From Sulfuracidifex metallicus DSM 6482 = JCM 9184 (GTDB taxonomy: Archaea > Thermoproteota > Thermoprotei_A > Sulfolobales > Sulfolobaceae): 64,000 nucleotides of DNA. Every line of letters starts with the position of its first letter. Within the stretch, counting starts at the first letter, position 1. The notes beneath the pieces are model-generated. The model was given only the letters and a program-made list of their open reading frames with translations. It ran no database searches and was not told the origin of the DNA. The stretch lies in NCBI GenBank assembly GCA_032834875.1, contig CP135238.1, forward strand, positions 2,022,001 through 2,086,000. The letters are read 5' to 3'. Positions 7,317 through 15,724 of the stretch are shown here, in pieces. The translations under genes and the position numbers were made by a program.

Positions 7317-9227
7317 ATGAAAGGTAAACTCGCGTTAATAGTTGTTTTAGCATTAATGTTTATGATTGAAACTCTAACAGTTGCAATGAGCACGTCAACT
7401 GCTGACGTCTTCGGCTTCGCTAAACCTGACGAAATATTAGCACCTGGAGAAATCGGACAGCCCATTACAATATCCATAACTAATCTAGGACCTAGCCTGT
7501 TCAACGTAAGCGTAATACCCTTGAGCGTGTATCCTTTCACACCTTATAGTTATTTTAACGACACTAACAATATCACAATTCCCTACTTAGGTTCTGGAAG
7601 CTCAGATAATATAACCGTTTTACTTAATGTAAATAGCGCTTCTAAGGACGGAGTTTATAAGTATTACATAGACTTATGCGGATACGAAGAGAACGGAGAT
7701 CAAGTTCAGAAAAAGATTGAAGTTTCGATACCAGTTTTAGGACAGGAGAAGATTTACGCTGAGTCTACTTGGGGTACTGCAAATTCCTCCATAGTAGTAG
7801 GACCTGGAGAGTATAACGTACCTTTCACAATAATATTGCAAAACCAAGGTAACGTTATGTTGTCCAACGTAACGTTGCACTTGCACTCTCAATATCCTGT
7901 GAAGTTCCTACAGGATAACGTGTCAATTGGATATCTACCGGTGGGACAACCAATTTTCGCCACAGTTCTAGCTGATGTTTACACAAATGCAACGCAGGGT
8001 GTTCACTACATAACTGCTAATGTTACCTTCTTTAGAAACTCGTCAATTAAGGTCATGATCCCTGTAGATATAATAAGCACAGATCAAGTAATGGTTCAAA
8101 CTGTGTGGGGTTCAGCATCTTCTCCCATAATTGCGTCCTCAGGCGAGGTCAACCTTCCTATTACCTTAATTGTTAAAAACTTGGGAACCAACTTGTTGTC
8201 CAACGTAACGTTGCACTTGCACTCTCAATATCCTGTGAAGTTCCTACAGGATAACGTGTCAATTGGATTCATCCCTGCAGGTCAGATTAACGAGGCTATT
8301 GTGACTGCAGACGTTTATAGCAACGCAACTCCTGGAGTATATTATTTACCTGTTAATGTGACAATTTATCAAGGAGAAACGTTAACTATGGAAATGCCTG
8401 TTACGATAGCTGGGACAATCAACGCATCAATAACAGCCTATACTTTTCCACCTCAGGTATTCCCTGGTTACTCTGACGTAGAGTTACACATAATATCGCT
8501 TAATTACGGTTCAGGAATAGCTCAGAATGCAACAATTTATATTAAGGTACCTAGTCAAATACAGTTAATATCTCAAAGTATCGAAAAGATAGGTGCTATG
8601 CCTTCAGGTGTACCAATAAACTCAACCTTCTTATTTAACGTACCTAATAATACACCTGTAGGAAATTACAATATAAATATAACGTTAAAGTATGACGGAG
8701 GATACTTTACTAAAATTTATAAATTAACGATATATCCAAAAGCTAATATTATTATTTCAAATGTATATTTTAGCGGAGCCACGGCAGGAGCATCTAAGAT
8801 ACCCTTAACTTTGACCTTAGAGAACATTGGAAACATCACAGCTAAGAACGTTATACTTAGACTAGGACAGTCAGACGTCATATATCCTCATGTCAGCTCA
8901 TCGAATCCACTACAAGCTCTAACAGCATCAGAGTACTTCATAGGAGACCTTAAGCCTGGTCAGAAGGTAAACGTAACTTATATAGTAGACGTAAGTAGCG
9001 GTGCTTCTCCAGGGAGTTACCAGCTTGCTACATCGTTAGAGTGGAACCAGACTGGATCGATTTATCCCTTTGTACAATCTGATACATTCAACGTTACTGT
9101 ATCGCTACCTCTATTATCTAAGCTAACGACCGGTGAATCGCTGTTAATATTAGTCCTAGTAATTATCGTGATAATCCTTATCATAGTGCTTATAGTGGTG
9201 GCGAGAAAGAGAGGTACCCGTCAATAA
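7317..9227 (+). CDS. secreted, membrane-anchored repeat protein (COG1361/CARDB-like surface protein)
   Basis: 636 residues. An N-terminal signal segment (KLALIVVLALMFMI) is followed by about 570 residues of beta-sandwich-type repeats built on phrases such as ITISITNLGPSLFNVSV and VTLHLHSQYPVKFL, with many N-x-S/T sequons. The C-terminus has a hydrophobic anchor (LLILVLVIIVIILIIVLIVV) and a basic tail. This is the architecture of archaeal S-layer-like or CARDB-domain extracellular proteins. Two copies of a 75-bp stretch are identical. The ATG at 7317 is preferred over a TTG two codons earlier, with a TATA-like ttaaatatttt about 27 nt upstream. Partner and function are unknown. Confidence 0.75.
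   Translation: MKGKLALIVVLALMFMIETLTVAMSTSTADVFGFAKPDEILAPGEIGQPITISITNLGPSLFNVSVIPLSVYPFTPYSYFNDTNNITIPYLGSGSSDNITVLLNVNSASKDGVYKYYIDLCGYEENGDQVQKKIEVSIPVLGQEKIYAESTWGTANSSIVVGPGEYNVPFTIILQNQGNVMLSNVTLHLHSQYPVKFLQDNVSIGYLPVGQPIFATVLADVYTNATQGVHYITANVTFFRNSSIKVMIPVDIISTDQVMVQTVWGSASSPIIASSGEVNLPITLIVKNLGTNLLSNVTLHLHSQYPVKFLQDNVSIGFIPAGQINEAIVTADVYSNATPGVYYLPVNVTIYQGETLTMEMPVTIAGTINASITAYTFPPQVFPGYSDVELHIISLNYGSGIAQNATIYIKVPSQIQLISQSIEKIGAMPSGVPINSTFLFNVPNNTPVGNYNINITLKYDGGYFTKIYKLTIYPKANIIISNVYFSGATAGASKIPLTLTLENIGNITAKNVILRLGQSDVIYPHVSSSNPLQALTASEYFIGDLKPGQKVNVTYIVDVSSGASPGSYQLATSLEWNQTGSIYPFVQSDTFNVTVSLPLLSKLTTGESLLILVLVIIVIILIIVLIVVARKRGTRQ
7858..7932 (+). repeat. 75-bp perfect direct repeat, copy 1
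   Basis: These 75 bases are identical to 8194-8268. Both lie in the surface-protein gene, 336 bp (exactly 112 codons) apart and in the same frame, encoding LSNVTLHLHSQYPVKFLQDN and the next residues. Sequence to either side has diverged. Confidence 0.95.
8194..8268 (+). repeat. 75-bp perfect direct repeat, copy 2
   Basis: Second copy of the repeat at 7858-7932, in the next domain of the surface protein. Identity at synonymous positions over 75 bp within otherwise diverged domains points to recent gene conversion or duplication rather than selection on the protein alone. Confidence 0.95.
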
Positions 9228-9250
9228 GAAAAAAGTTTTTTTCTTAGTTT
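9226..9250 (+). terminator. A/T hairpin and T-run after the surface-protein gene
   Basis: The stop codon is followed at once by AAGAAAAAAG and TTTTTTTCTT, which can pair, then more T. Oligo-T runs downstream of genes are the usual archaeal termination signal. The hairpin itself may be incidental. Confidence 0.45.
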
Positions 9251-9265
9251 TTATTTATTGTTTTT

Positions 9266-9433
9266 ATGTCGGTCTTCCCATTTTATCAGCTAGGCATTCT
9301 TTCTCTGTATTTGAGACCAGCATATTCTTCTCTAGGATTTCTAGTAGGATTACTAACAACGTTTCTTCTGGTTGGTACAAGAATACTAATGGGAATATTA
9401 AACATCATTACCTCCTGTTTTAGCAAGAGATAG
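9266..9433 (+). CDS. small membrane protein, 55 aa
   Basis: ATG 9266 to TAG 9433 encodes MSVFPFYQLGILSLYLRPAY and then a hydrophobic stretch (LGFLVGLLTTFLLVGTRILM) ending CFSKR. It has one or two membrane segments and a basic end, as in many small archaeal membrane proteins. It fills most of an otherwise empty gap between convergent genes. No family is recognised; chance openness is possible in 56 codons. Confidence 0.35.
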   Translation: MSVFPFYQLGILSLYLRPAYSSLGFLVGLLTTFLLVGTRILMGILNIITSCFSKR

Positions 9434-9495
9434 AATTGAAAATTCTTAACATTGTTTTTGATTTAAATTATAGAACCAATATTTTCTTAGAGTTA

Positions 9496-10113
9496 TTATA
9501 CCTTTATTGAAGGTAAACTCAGGTTATACTTAATTGCAATTCCTCTGATTGTCATTACAGTTATAATAGAAGTCAAGGTAGCTAAATCAACGTTAGTGAA
9601 GAAAGCTACTATATAGTATACAATGCCACCTGTCATGGCAGCAGTAGCGTAAATCTCCTTGGTTAAAATCAGTGGAACATCGTTTACTAACACGTCCCTA
9701 AGCGCTCCTCCTCCAGAGGCCACAATGCTAGAGATCAAAGCAACTGCTATGATATTAAGATCGTAAGAATAGGCTAAAGATGCGCCATAAACTGCGAACG
9801 CAGACAAACCTATTGCGTCGGAAACTTTTAACACCTCCCTTAGGAAACGCCTATCCAAGTACCTATAATAAAAGAAAGTTAGAGATGAAACAGATATTGA
9901 AAGCAGTAAGAATTGCCACTGTCTGAGTATAGTTGGAGGAAGAATCCCTAGTAATATGTCTGCGGTTACTCCTCCAGCATAGCTTGTAACAATGCCTAAA
10001 ACTATGGTACCGAATAAATCTAATCCTTTGCTCACACCTTTGCTAGTTCCTGAGATGGTGAAGGAAATAATTCCTATAAAGTTCATGATCTCTAAGATGC
10101 TAGGTGTCATCAA
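9496..10113 (-). CDS. TRIC/UPF0126-family cation channel-like membrane protein
   Basis: 205 residues made of two homologous three-helix halves, the pattern of UPF0126 proteins related to animal TRIC channels. Each half has a glycine-rich kink: GGVTADILLG in the first and SGGGALRDVLVND in the second. Prokaryotic members form trimers in the membrane and are thought to conduct monovalent cations. The ATG at 10113 is the natural start. The upstream neighbour on the same strand is the FTR1-like protein, 121 nt away. Confidence 0.85.
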   Translation of the reverse strand: MMTPSILEIMNFIGIISFTISGTSKGVSKGLDLFGTIVLGIVTSYAGGVTADILLGILPPTILRQWQFLLLSISVSSLTFFYYRYLDRRFLREVLKVSDAIGLSAFAVYGASLAYSYDLNIIAVALISSIVASGGGALRDVLVNDVPLILTKEIYATAAMTGGIVYYIVAFFTNVDLATLTSIITVMTIRGIAIKYNLSLPSIKV

Positions 10114-10234
10114 ATTAGTTGAAAAGAACGTCTGGATTTTAAAATTAAATAGCTAAGTTTAACTGGGTAAAACTAAAATAGTACTTATTGTGTTGCTATC
10201 GTATACGGAATAGTACATAAAACTGGGTTTTTTC

Positions 10235-10858
10235 TTATATTTTTACCAATGCTTGAACTGCTAAGAAATATACTACAAACAGGGGTACAGCTATAATTTC
10301 ATTTAAATTCAAGAAAACCTCTAAAATCCAAATGGTTGCTATGGTAGCTAACAACGCAGACATACCTAACTTAAGTTGAGGAACTCGTATTTTCATCACT
10401 TGATCCTTCATTATATAAGTAAGAACTATAACCAGAATTACCGCAACCCCAACACCAATCAATGCTGAGAAATAACCAAATGCCATCAAACCTACCACAA
10501 CTAAAGATGCTTCTAGACCCTCAATTGCACTTACCGCATAGACTGTTACTAAACCTTCTTCTTTTTCCTCTTTTTTCCTTTTTATGCCTTTAATGGACCT
10601 ACGCGCGCTTCTAAATAGCTTCTGGGAGAAATAGAATAGAATCACTGAAGCGCCTAAAGCAATGTAATCTATAGGTAAAGTGGACAAAAATTTCCCTGCT
10701 ATCAGAGCTGGTATCAAAGAAGTTGCTACTCCAGCTATGGCATAAAGATAGGACTTTGAGGTGTGGTATATTCCATAAAATATCACGGCTATTGCAGAAG
10801 CTTCGGTCATTTCCAATAAAGATATACCCATTGCAGCAAGAAGTATAACTATGTCCAT
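10235..10858 (-). CDS. six-helix membrane protein with paired ExxE motifs (FTR1-like)
   Basis: 207 residues in two three-helix halves joined by a charged loop (RRSIKGIKRKKEEKEEG, about 86-102). The first helix of each half contains an acidic pair: LLEMTEASA (about 14-22) and AIEGLEASLVV (about 111-121). The second closely resembles the REGLEA motif of FTR1/EfeU iron permeases, though the arginine is absent. A divergent metal transporter is therefore likely. The GDT1/UPF0016 family (ExGD motif) is an alternative. No ferroxidase gene is adjacent. Substrate not established. Confidence 0.6.
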   Translation of the reverse strand: MDIVILLAAMGISLLEMTEASAIAVIFYGIYHTSKSYLYAIAGVATSLIPALIAGKFLSTLPIDYIALGASVILFYFSQKLFRSARRSIKGIKRKKEEKEEGLVTVYAVSAIEGLEASLVVVGLMAFGYFSALIGVGVAVILVIVLTYIMKDQVMKIRVPQLKLGMSALLATIATIWILEVFLNLNEIIAVPLFVVYFLAVQALVKI

Positions 10859-11118
10859 GCTTATTCTAAGGTAAATTACATACCTTACTCTTATTTTTAC
10901 TCCTCAGTAACGGAGTTGTTAAAACACATAAATTTTTTAATTAAAATCAAGATATGACTACTTGTTTTTATATATGATTAAAATCCGAAAGAATTTTGAA
11001 ATTGGTACCAGCCTTAAAGAGGCCGTGACAATATATATAGAATATCAACTTACGTAGATAAAGAAACTTTTCATAATTAAAATGTTTTTTAAAACTGAAA
11101 GGAGAGATAAATATTATC

Positions 11119-11994
11119 TTAAGTTTTAGCAGTTTTAGCATCCCAGTACGCTTTTTCAAATGCAGTATTAACAGACGTAAGCATCGTGTTTAAGTCATCG
11201 ATATTGCTAAACTTAAGGATAACCATGAAGGTATTAGTAGAGCCGTTCTTGGCGGTGAAGTACATTTCTGGGACTTGGACCTTCTCTTTATCAAATGAGT
11301 CCTTTATGTAAGATTGAGCTAAAGATAAAACTTGTTCTGCCTTCACGTCAGCGTTAATTATGACTTGAAGTGGATATTCTAAAAGCTGATTACCATCACT
11401 TAACTTCGTGAATGTAGTATTCCCAAGAAAGGCGGAATTAGGTACTTTAATAAGATTACCATTAAGCGTCCTTACTTCTGTAAATAAAAGAGAAACGTTA
11501 GTTACTTCTCCCACAATTGGGTTTCCCCATATCCATGAAGAAAGGATGACTGGATCCCCTGGCTTAAGGGTTTTACTAGAAGAAACCATGAAGCCAGCTA
11601 GCACGTTAGAGAACACCGTCTGGGCTGCGAGACCTATTGCTATACCTGCTACCGTACCTCCAAGTGCTACGCCAGTCAAATTAATGCCTAGTGCTGACAA
11701 AACTGCTAAAACAACAATAGTATACAAAGCTACGCTTATGACGAGCCTTGCAGTGTGGGCTACGCCTTTATCCATCCTAGAGAAAAGGTAGGGAGATATG
11801 ACATCAAGTAATATTTTAACTATCACGTATCCTCCAAGACCTACGATTACAGCAGCACTTGCATCGGATATGTAGACCTTATATTTAGGTAAAAAGAGGT
11901 CGCTGAGAAACGCTACCAAGTACGTAAGGACAGCTAGGATTATTACAACAATCAAAATTTTTACAATATCTATAGTTCTGACCCTGAAACCCAT
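11119..11994 (-). CDS. mscS: small-conductance mechanosensitive channel, MscS family
   Basis: 291 residues. Three N-terminal membrane helices end in the pore-lining, Gly/Ala-rich segment GVALGGTVAGIAIGLAAQTV (about 128-147). The conserved beta domain follows with GDPVILSSWIWGNPIVGEVT and VPNSAFLGNTTF, then a short alpha/beta vestibule. This matches the canonical MscS length and layout; the channel releases solutes on hypo-osmotic shock. The start is ATG 11994. A 63-codon antisense-overlapping frame at 10968-11159 is considered spurious. Confidence 0.9.
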   Translation of the reverse strand: MGFRVRTIDIVKILIVVIILAVLTYLVAFLSDLFLPKYKVYISDASAAVIVGLGGYVIVKILLDVISPYLFSRMDKGVAHTARLVISVALYTIVVLAVLSALGINLTGVALGGTVAGIAIGLAAQTVFSNVLAGFMVSSSKTLKPGDPVILSSWIWGNPIVGEVTNVSLLFTEVRTLNGNLIKVPNSAFLGNTTFTKLSDGNQLLEYPLQVIINADVKAEQVLSLAQSYIKDSFDKEKVQVPEMYFTAKNGSTNTFMVILKFSNIDDLNTMLTSVNTAFEKAYWDAKTAKT

Positions 11995-12024
11995 GAGTTT
12001 AGTTGGGAATCAAGATATTTAAAA

Positions 12025-12198
12025 TTAAGACAAATAATGGAAATATCTCCCTCTTCTTTCTATCTTATTCTCTTTAATCAACTGTATAATTGCGTTATTC
12101 ACTTCAGGTGCAGGATAAGGAAGAACCTTGAATAGTTGACTAGCAGTTATCCATCCACTCTCTTTTACTACTTTCTCAACTTCAGATTTAACATCCAT
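12025..12198 (-). CDS. small winged-helix-like protein, 57 aa
   Basis: ATG at 12198 to TAA at 12025-12027 encodes MDVKSEVEKVVKESGWITAS, a middle section with SQLFKVLPYPAPEVNNAI and a basic end (IKENKIERRGRYFHYLS). The order helix, helix-turn-helix, recognition helix and basic wing resembles a minimal winged-helix DNA-binding domain. It ends 30 nt before the mscS start codon on the same strand, so it may be cotranscribed with mscS. Family not identified. Confidence 0.6.
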   Translation of the reverse strand: MDVKSEVEKVVKESGWITASQLFKVLPYPAPEVNNAIIQLIKENKIERRGRYFHYLS

Positions 12199-12429
12199 TA
12201 ATTCATTGTATAAGATATGGTAATTAAATTTTTTCCTTTTGTATTTTTGTTCTTTATGAGTTTTTCTTTTGTTTGTTCCTTAAGTAGCATTTAATTCTAA
12301 GTTTTGCCCATTTTAGTGTAAGCCTCGTACCTCTCATATAATATTTCCTAGAAGATCTCGAATAAGGCATTACATGATATAGCTTACTTTTATAACCCAT
12401 AGCACATCTATCACGGCGAGGCTTTAATA
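12199..12429. promoter_or_regulatory. AT-rich intergenic region with promoter of the HipA-like gene
   Basis: No gene seen. A TATA-like element (acttttataac, 12386-12396) would place transcription start near 12418-12422, just ahead of the TTG at 12430. The upstream frame stays open back to a stop at 12400-12402 but offers no ATG, GTG or TTG, so the TTG is the best start. Confidence 0.4.
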
Positions 12430-13059
12430 TTGTTATTATATTTCAAACCAATGAGAGGATACAAGGACCCCAACGTATCTACTGAACTAGCAACTGAGAT
12501 ATTTTCCAGTAGAATAGGAAGAAAGATGGGATTTCCTCTACTTGAAGTGAAGGTAATAGAATTCCAAGGTAAATTTGGAATATTGATGGAATATTTGCCC
12601 GAAAAAGCACATCCAAACCTTAAGAACATAAACTTGCTGAGAATGGCCTTGGCTTTCGAAGAGTGGATATTAAACGTAGACATGAAGGAGGACCACGTTT
12701 TAGCTAAAGACGAGATTGGGTACATAATAGATCACGGACATTCGCTCTCAACATGGAAACCGACGTATCTCCTTCAGGAGCTTTTGTATAAGAGGGTTTC
12801 AAGGTTCGACATGTGGAGCACTTACGAACACCTAAAGGAGGGTCTTGAAATAATTGATGGAATAAAGGAGTCCGAGATAAAAGACGAAATGGAGGGTGCT
12901 TTTGATGAGATTCTGCAATCTAAGGCGTGCTCACTTTTTACCCCAACTTATGCTAAGGAGGTTGTAGAGACCAACTTAAAGTTACTAAAGCTGAGGAAGG
13001 ATTTCCTAAAAAGGGATATAGGAGCTCTGAATAAAGCAACCACTTCATTACCTTCATAA
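12430..13059 (+). CDS. orphan HipA/PI3-4-kinase-like protein
   Basis: 209 residues starting at TTG. The block FEEWILNVDMKEDHVL (76-91) followed by GYIIDHGHS (97-105) has the order of the catalytic loop and metal-binding loop of HipA and PI3/PI4-type kinases (W-x-x-N-x-D...N/H, then D-x-G). The N-terminal YFKP (4-7) resembles the nucleotide-binding lysine strand. At about 200 residues it is half the size of HipA, and no HipB antitoxin gene is adjacent. Ser/Thr kinase activity is possible but the asparagine of the usual DxxxxN is His here. Assignment is by motif only. Confidence 0.5.
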   Translation: MLLYFKPMRGYKDPNVSTELATEIFSSRIGRKMGFPLLEVKVIEFQGKFGILMEYLPEKAHPNLKNINLLRMALAFEEWILNVDMKEDHVLAKDEIGYIIDHGHSLSTWKPTYLLQELLYKRVSRFDMWSTYEHLKEGLEIIDGIKESEIKDEMEGAFDEILQSKACSLFTPTYAKEVVETNLKLLKLRKDFLKRDIGALNKATTSLPS

Positions 13060-13202
13060 AGGTTCCTATAAATCTATATGTATAAAGACAATTACAAAAA
13101 ATGATAGTGTCTCAGCGTGCACTATTTTTAATATTTTAGCTAATTTAATCAAGGTAAAACCCAGAGTGTTACTTTATTAATTTAGTAGACCTATATTTTA
13201 TC

Positions 13203-15146
13203 ATGTCACAAGAAGAGAACCTTCCCTTTAACGAGAAATACACGCTACCTCCATATAAAGAAACATATAGAAGATCACTGGAGGATTCTGAAAGGTTTTG
13301 GAAGGAGCAAGCTCTTGAACTTGAGTGGACGAAGCCTTTCTCAAAAGTGCTGGACGAGTCCAACGCTCCTTTCTATAGATGGTTCCCTGATGGATTAATC
13401 AACATTACTCAAAACGCTTTGGATAGGCATGTAAAAACATGGAAAACGAATAAGGCAGCACTCATATGGGAAAGCGAGTCTGGGGAGTCAAGAACATTAA
13501 CTTATGGTCAGCTTTTCAATGAAGTAAATAGGTTAGCAAGAGCTCTAAAAGATCTAGGAATCAAAAAAGGAGACAGGATACTAACTTATTTGCCGCTCAT
13601 GCCAGAGCTACCTATATCGTTATTAGCGTCGGCAAGAATAGGAGCTGTCCATAGCGTAGTTTTTTCAGGGTTCTCTCATCAGGCTATAGCAGACAGAATA
13701 AACGACGCCAAGGCTAAAGTGGTAATTACCACGGATTATACCGTGAGAAGAGGCAAGAAAATCCCCCTTAAGCAAGTCGTAGACGAAGCTTTAAAACAAG
13801 CTCCCTCTGTAGAGAAGGTTATAGTTGTTAAAAGACCTCACTTTGAAGACACTAAGATGACCGAAGGAAGGGATGTATATTATCACGAACTAGTTTCCAG
13901 AACTGGCTATAAGAAGGTTGAAGCTGAGGAAACTTCGTCTACGGATCCTTTGTTCATACTCTACACGTCAGGCACTACAGGTAAACCAAAGGGTATTTTC
14001 CACCTGCATGGAGGATATGGTCTTTGGACTTACTTAACTACTAAATGGGTATTTGATCTTCACGATAACGATGTGTTCTTTAACACCGCCGACATAGGTT
14101 GGATTACTGGACATTCGTATATAGTATACGGACCCCTACAAGTCGGAGCTACTACCCTAATGTATGAAGGAGTCCCAGATTATCCAAACCCTGATAAGTG
14201 GTGGGAACTAATAGAGAAATATAACGTAACCGTGTTTTATACATCACCTACAGCAATAAGATCGCTAATGAAATACGGAGAAGAGTGGCCTAAATCTCAC
14301 GACTTAAATGGGCTCAGAATATTGGGAAGTGTAGGAGAACCAATAAACCCAGAGGCATGGAGATGGTACAGTAAAAACATCGGCCATAACGAACTACCTA
14401 TAGTAGATACTTGGTGGCAGACCGAGACTGGGGGTATAATGATATCAGCTACCCCTGGACTTGGCAATTATATGCTTAAACCCAGCGCAAACGGGCTTCC
14501 TCTACCTGGAGTAGAAGCGGACGTTATAAATGAAGAAGGCACTAGAGCTAAGGATAGAGAGAAAGGTTACATCGTAATAAGAAGACCTTGGCCGGGGATG
14601 CTCGCTGGAGTATGGGGAGATCCAGACAGATATATTTCAACATATTGGTCTAAATTCAAGGGAGTTTACTATCCCGGAGATTATGCTGTAAAGGATGAGG
14701 ACGGTTTCTTCTTCATATTGGGCAGAGCCGACGAGGTATTGAAAATAGCTGGGCACAGGATAGGAACTAGGGAAATAGAGGACGTACTAATCTCATTCCC
14801 TGGAGTTGCTGAAAGTGCAGTTATAGGAGTTCCAGATCCAGTGAGAGGAGAGGTAGCAGTTGCAGCTGTAGTATTGAAGCAAGGATATGAACCGAGCGAG
14901 AACTTAAAGAAACAGATACTATCCCACATTAAAGATAACTTAGGATCATTAGTGATAATGAAGGATATCTACTTCGTTACTAAGCTTCCTAAGACCAGAA
15001 GCGGAAAAATAATGAGGAGATTAATTAAGTCTGTATTATCTGGACAACAAACTGGCGACACTTCAACTCTGGAAGATGAAACTTCATTAGATGAATTGAA
15101 AAAGATAATAAACGAGTTCGAAAACGAAGTAAAGAGACAAAAATAG
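13203..15146 (+). CDS. acs: acetyl-CoA synthetase (AMP-forming)
   Basis: 647 residues, the normal length. It converts acetate, ATP and CoA to acetyl-CoA, AMP and PPi. Visible motifs are the P-loop-like TSGTTGKPKG (about 255), the DIGWITGHSY core (about 299), the DTWWQTETGG A5 motif (about 402), and the C-terminal PKTRSGKIMRR with catalytic and acetylatable Lys602. Closely related propionyl- or 3-hydroxypropionyl-CoA synthetases of the Sulfolobales CO2-fixation cycle share these motifs, so acyl specificity is not certain. A TATA-like actttattaatt (13171-13182) lies about 27 nt upstream of the ATG. Monocistronic by spacing. Confidence 0.88.
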   Translation: MSQEENLPFNEKYTLPPYKETYRRSLEDSERFWKEQALELEWTKPFSKVLDESNAPFYRWFPDGLINITQNALDRHVKTWKTNKAALIWESESGESRTLTYGQLFNEVNRLARALKDLGIKKGDRILTYLPLMPELPISLLASARIGAVHSVVFSGFSHQAIADRINDAKAKVVITTDYTVRRGKKIPLKQVVDEALKQAPSVEKVIVVKRPHFEDTKMTEGRDVYYHELVSRTGYKKVEAEETSSTDPLFILYTSGTTGKPKGIFHLHGGYGLWTYLTTKWVFDLHDNDVFFNTADIGWITGHSYIVYGPLQVGATTLMYEGVPDYPNPDKWWELIEKYNVTVFYTSPTAIRSLMKYGEEWPKSHDLNGLRILGSVGEPINPEAWRWYSKNIGHNELPIVDTWWQTETGGIMISATPGLGNYMLKPSANGLPLPGVEADVINEEGTRAKDREKGYIVIRRPWPGMLAGVWGDPDRYISTYWSKFKGVYYPGDYAVKDEDGFFFILGRADEVLKIAGHRIGTREIEDVLISFPGVAESAVIGVPDPVRGEVAVAAVVLKQGYEPSENLKKQILSHIKDNLGSLVIMKDIYFVTKLPKTRSGKIMRRLIKSVLSGQQTGDTSTLEDETSLDELKKIINEFENEVKRQK

Positions 15147-15333
15147 CTAAAATATAAATGATTAAATAATTTAAATAGAAGAAAAAGACGTGTACATATT
15201 CATTTTTCTTTTTTATCTTCATAAGTTCTCTACTAACTCCTTCTAGTTTGCGTTAAATCCTTTCATATTACTCGAATCTCAATGATCTTCGTATTCACTA
15301 AAAATAATTTTTATAATAAAAATTTAATCAAAA

Positions 15334-15714
15334 TCACTTTACTAAGTAGGGTATAACGAATATTGCGAAGAGTAAATCGAAGAGGACTATAAATGAAACT
15401 ATTGTATAAACCTTGTTCCTCTCAAGGGCGTATTTTATAATTCCAGTGACTATCCATATTACGGGTATAGCGATTAGTATCATAAGTCCTAATGAAATGA
15501 AAGATATAGGATCACCTTTGCTTATCCCACTTATTATTGATGCAGAAATTTCAGACGTGTTAAAGGCAGAATGGGGAGAAGAAATTTCCTGTAGAGATCT
15601 TCCATCTCCCTTACCTTCTATAAATAGAAGAACTGAACCTATTATCAGAAATACAAATATCAAATAAACCCCAGCCTTTGCTATATATCCTACTATTTCC
15701 TCTAACTCACCCAT
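15334..15714 (-). CDS. DUF1634 membrane protein, partner of the TauE/SafE exporter
   Basis: 126 residues with three hydrophobic segments and an extracytoplasmic Ser-rich loop between the first two. This is the DUF1634 pattern, repeatedly found beside TauE/SafE transporters. It follows the transporter gene by 10 nt, and its ATG (15714) is preceded by GAGGTGA, a good internal ribosome-binding site. It is presumably an accessory subunit of the exporter. Confidence 0.8.
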   Translation of the reverse strand: MGELEEIVGYIAKAGVYLIFVFLIIGSVLLFIEGKGDGRSLQEISSPHSAFNTSEISASIISGISKGDPISFISLGLMILIAIPVIWIVTGIIKYALERNKVYTIVSFIVLFDLLFAIFVIPYLVK

Positions 15715-15724
15715 TCAATTCACC

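Noticed and set aside
10975-11058. A 27-codon frame (MIKIRKNFEIGTSLKEAVTI...) in the gap before mscS
   Set aside because: Too short, with no promoter or neighbour evidence; the gap is AT-rich and open frames of this length are expected by chance.
10968-11159. A 63-codon minus-strand frame overlapping the mscS 3' end
   Set aside because: Overlaps mscS in another frame and has low-complexity composition.
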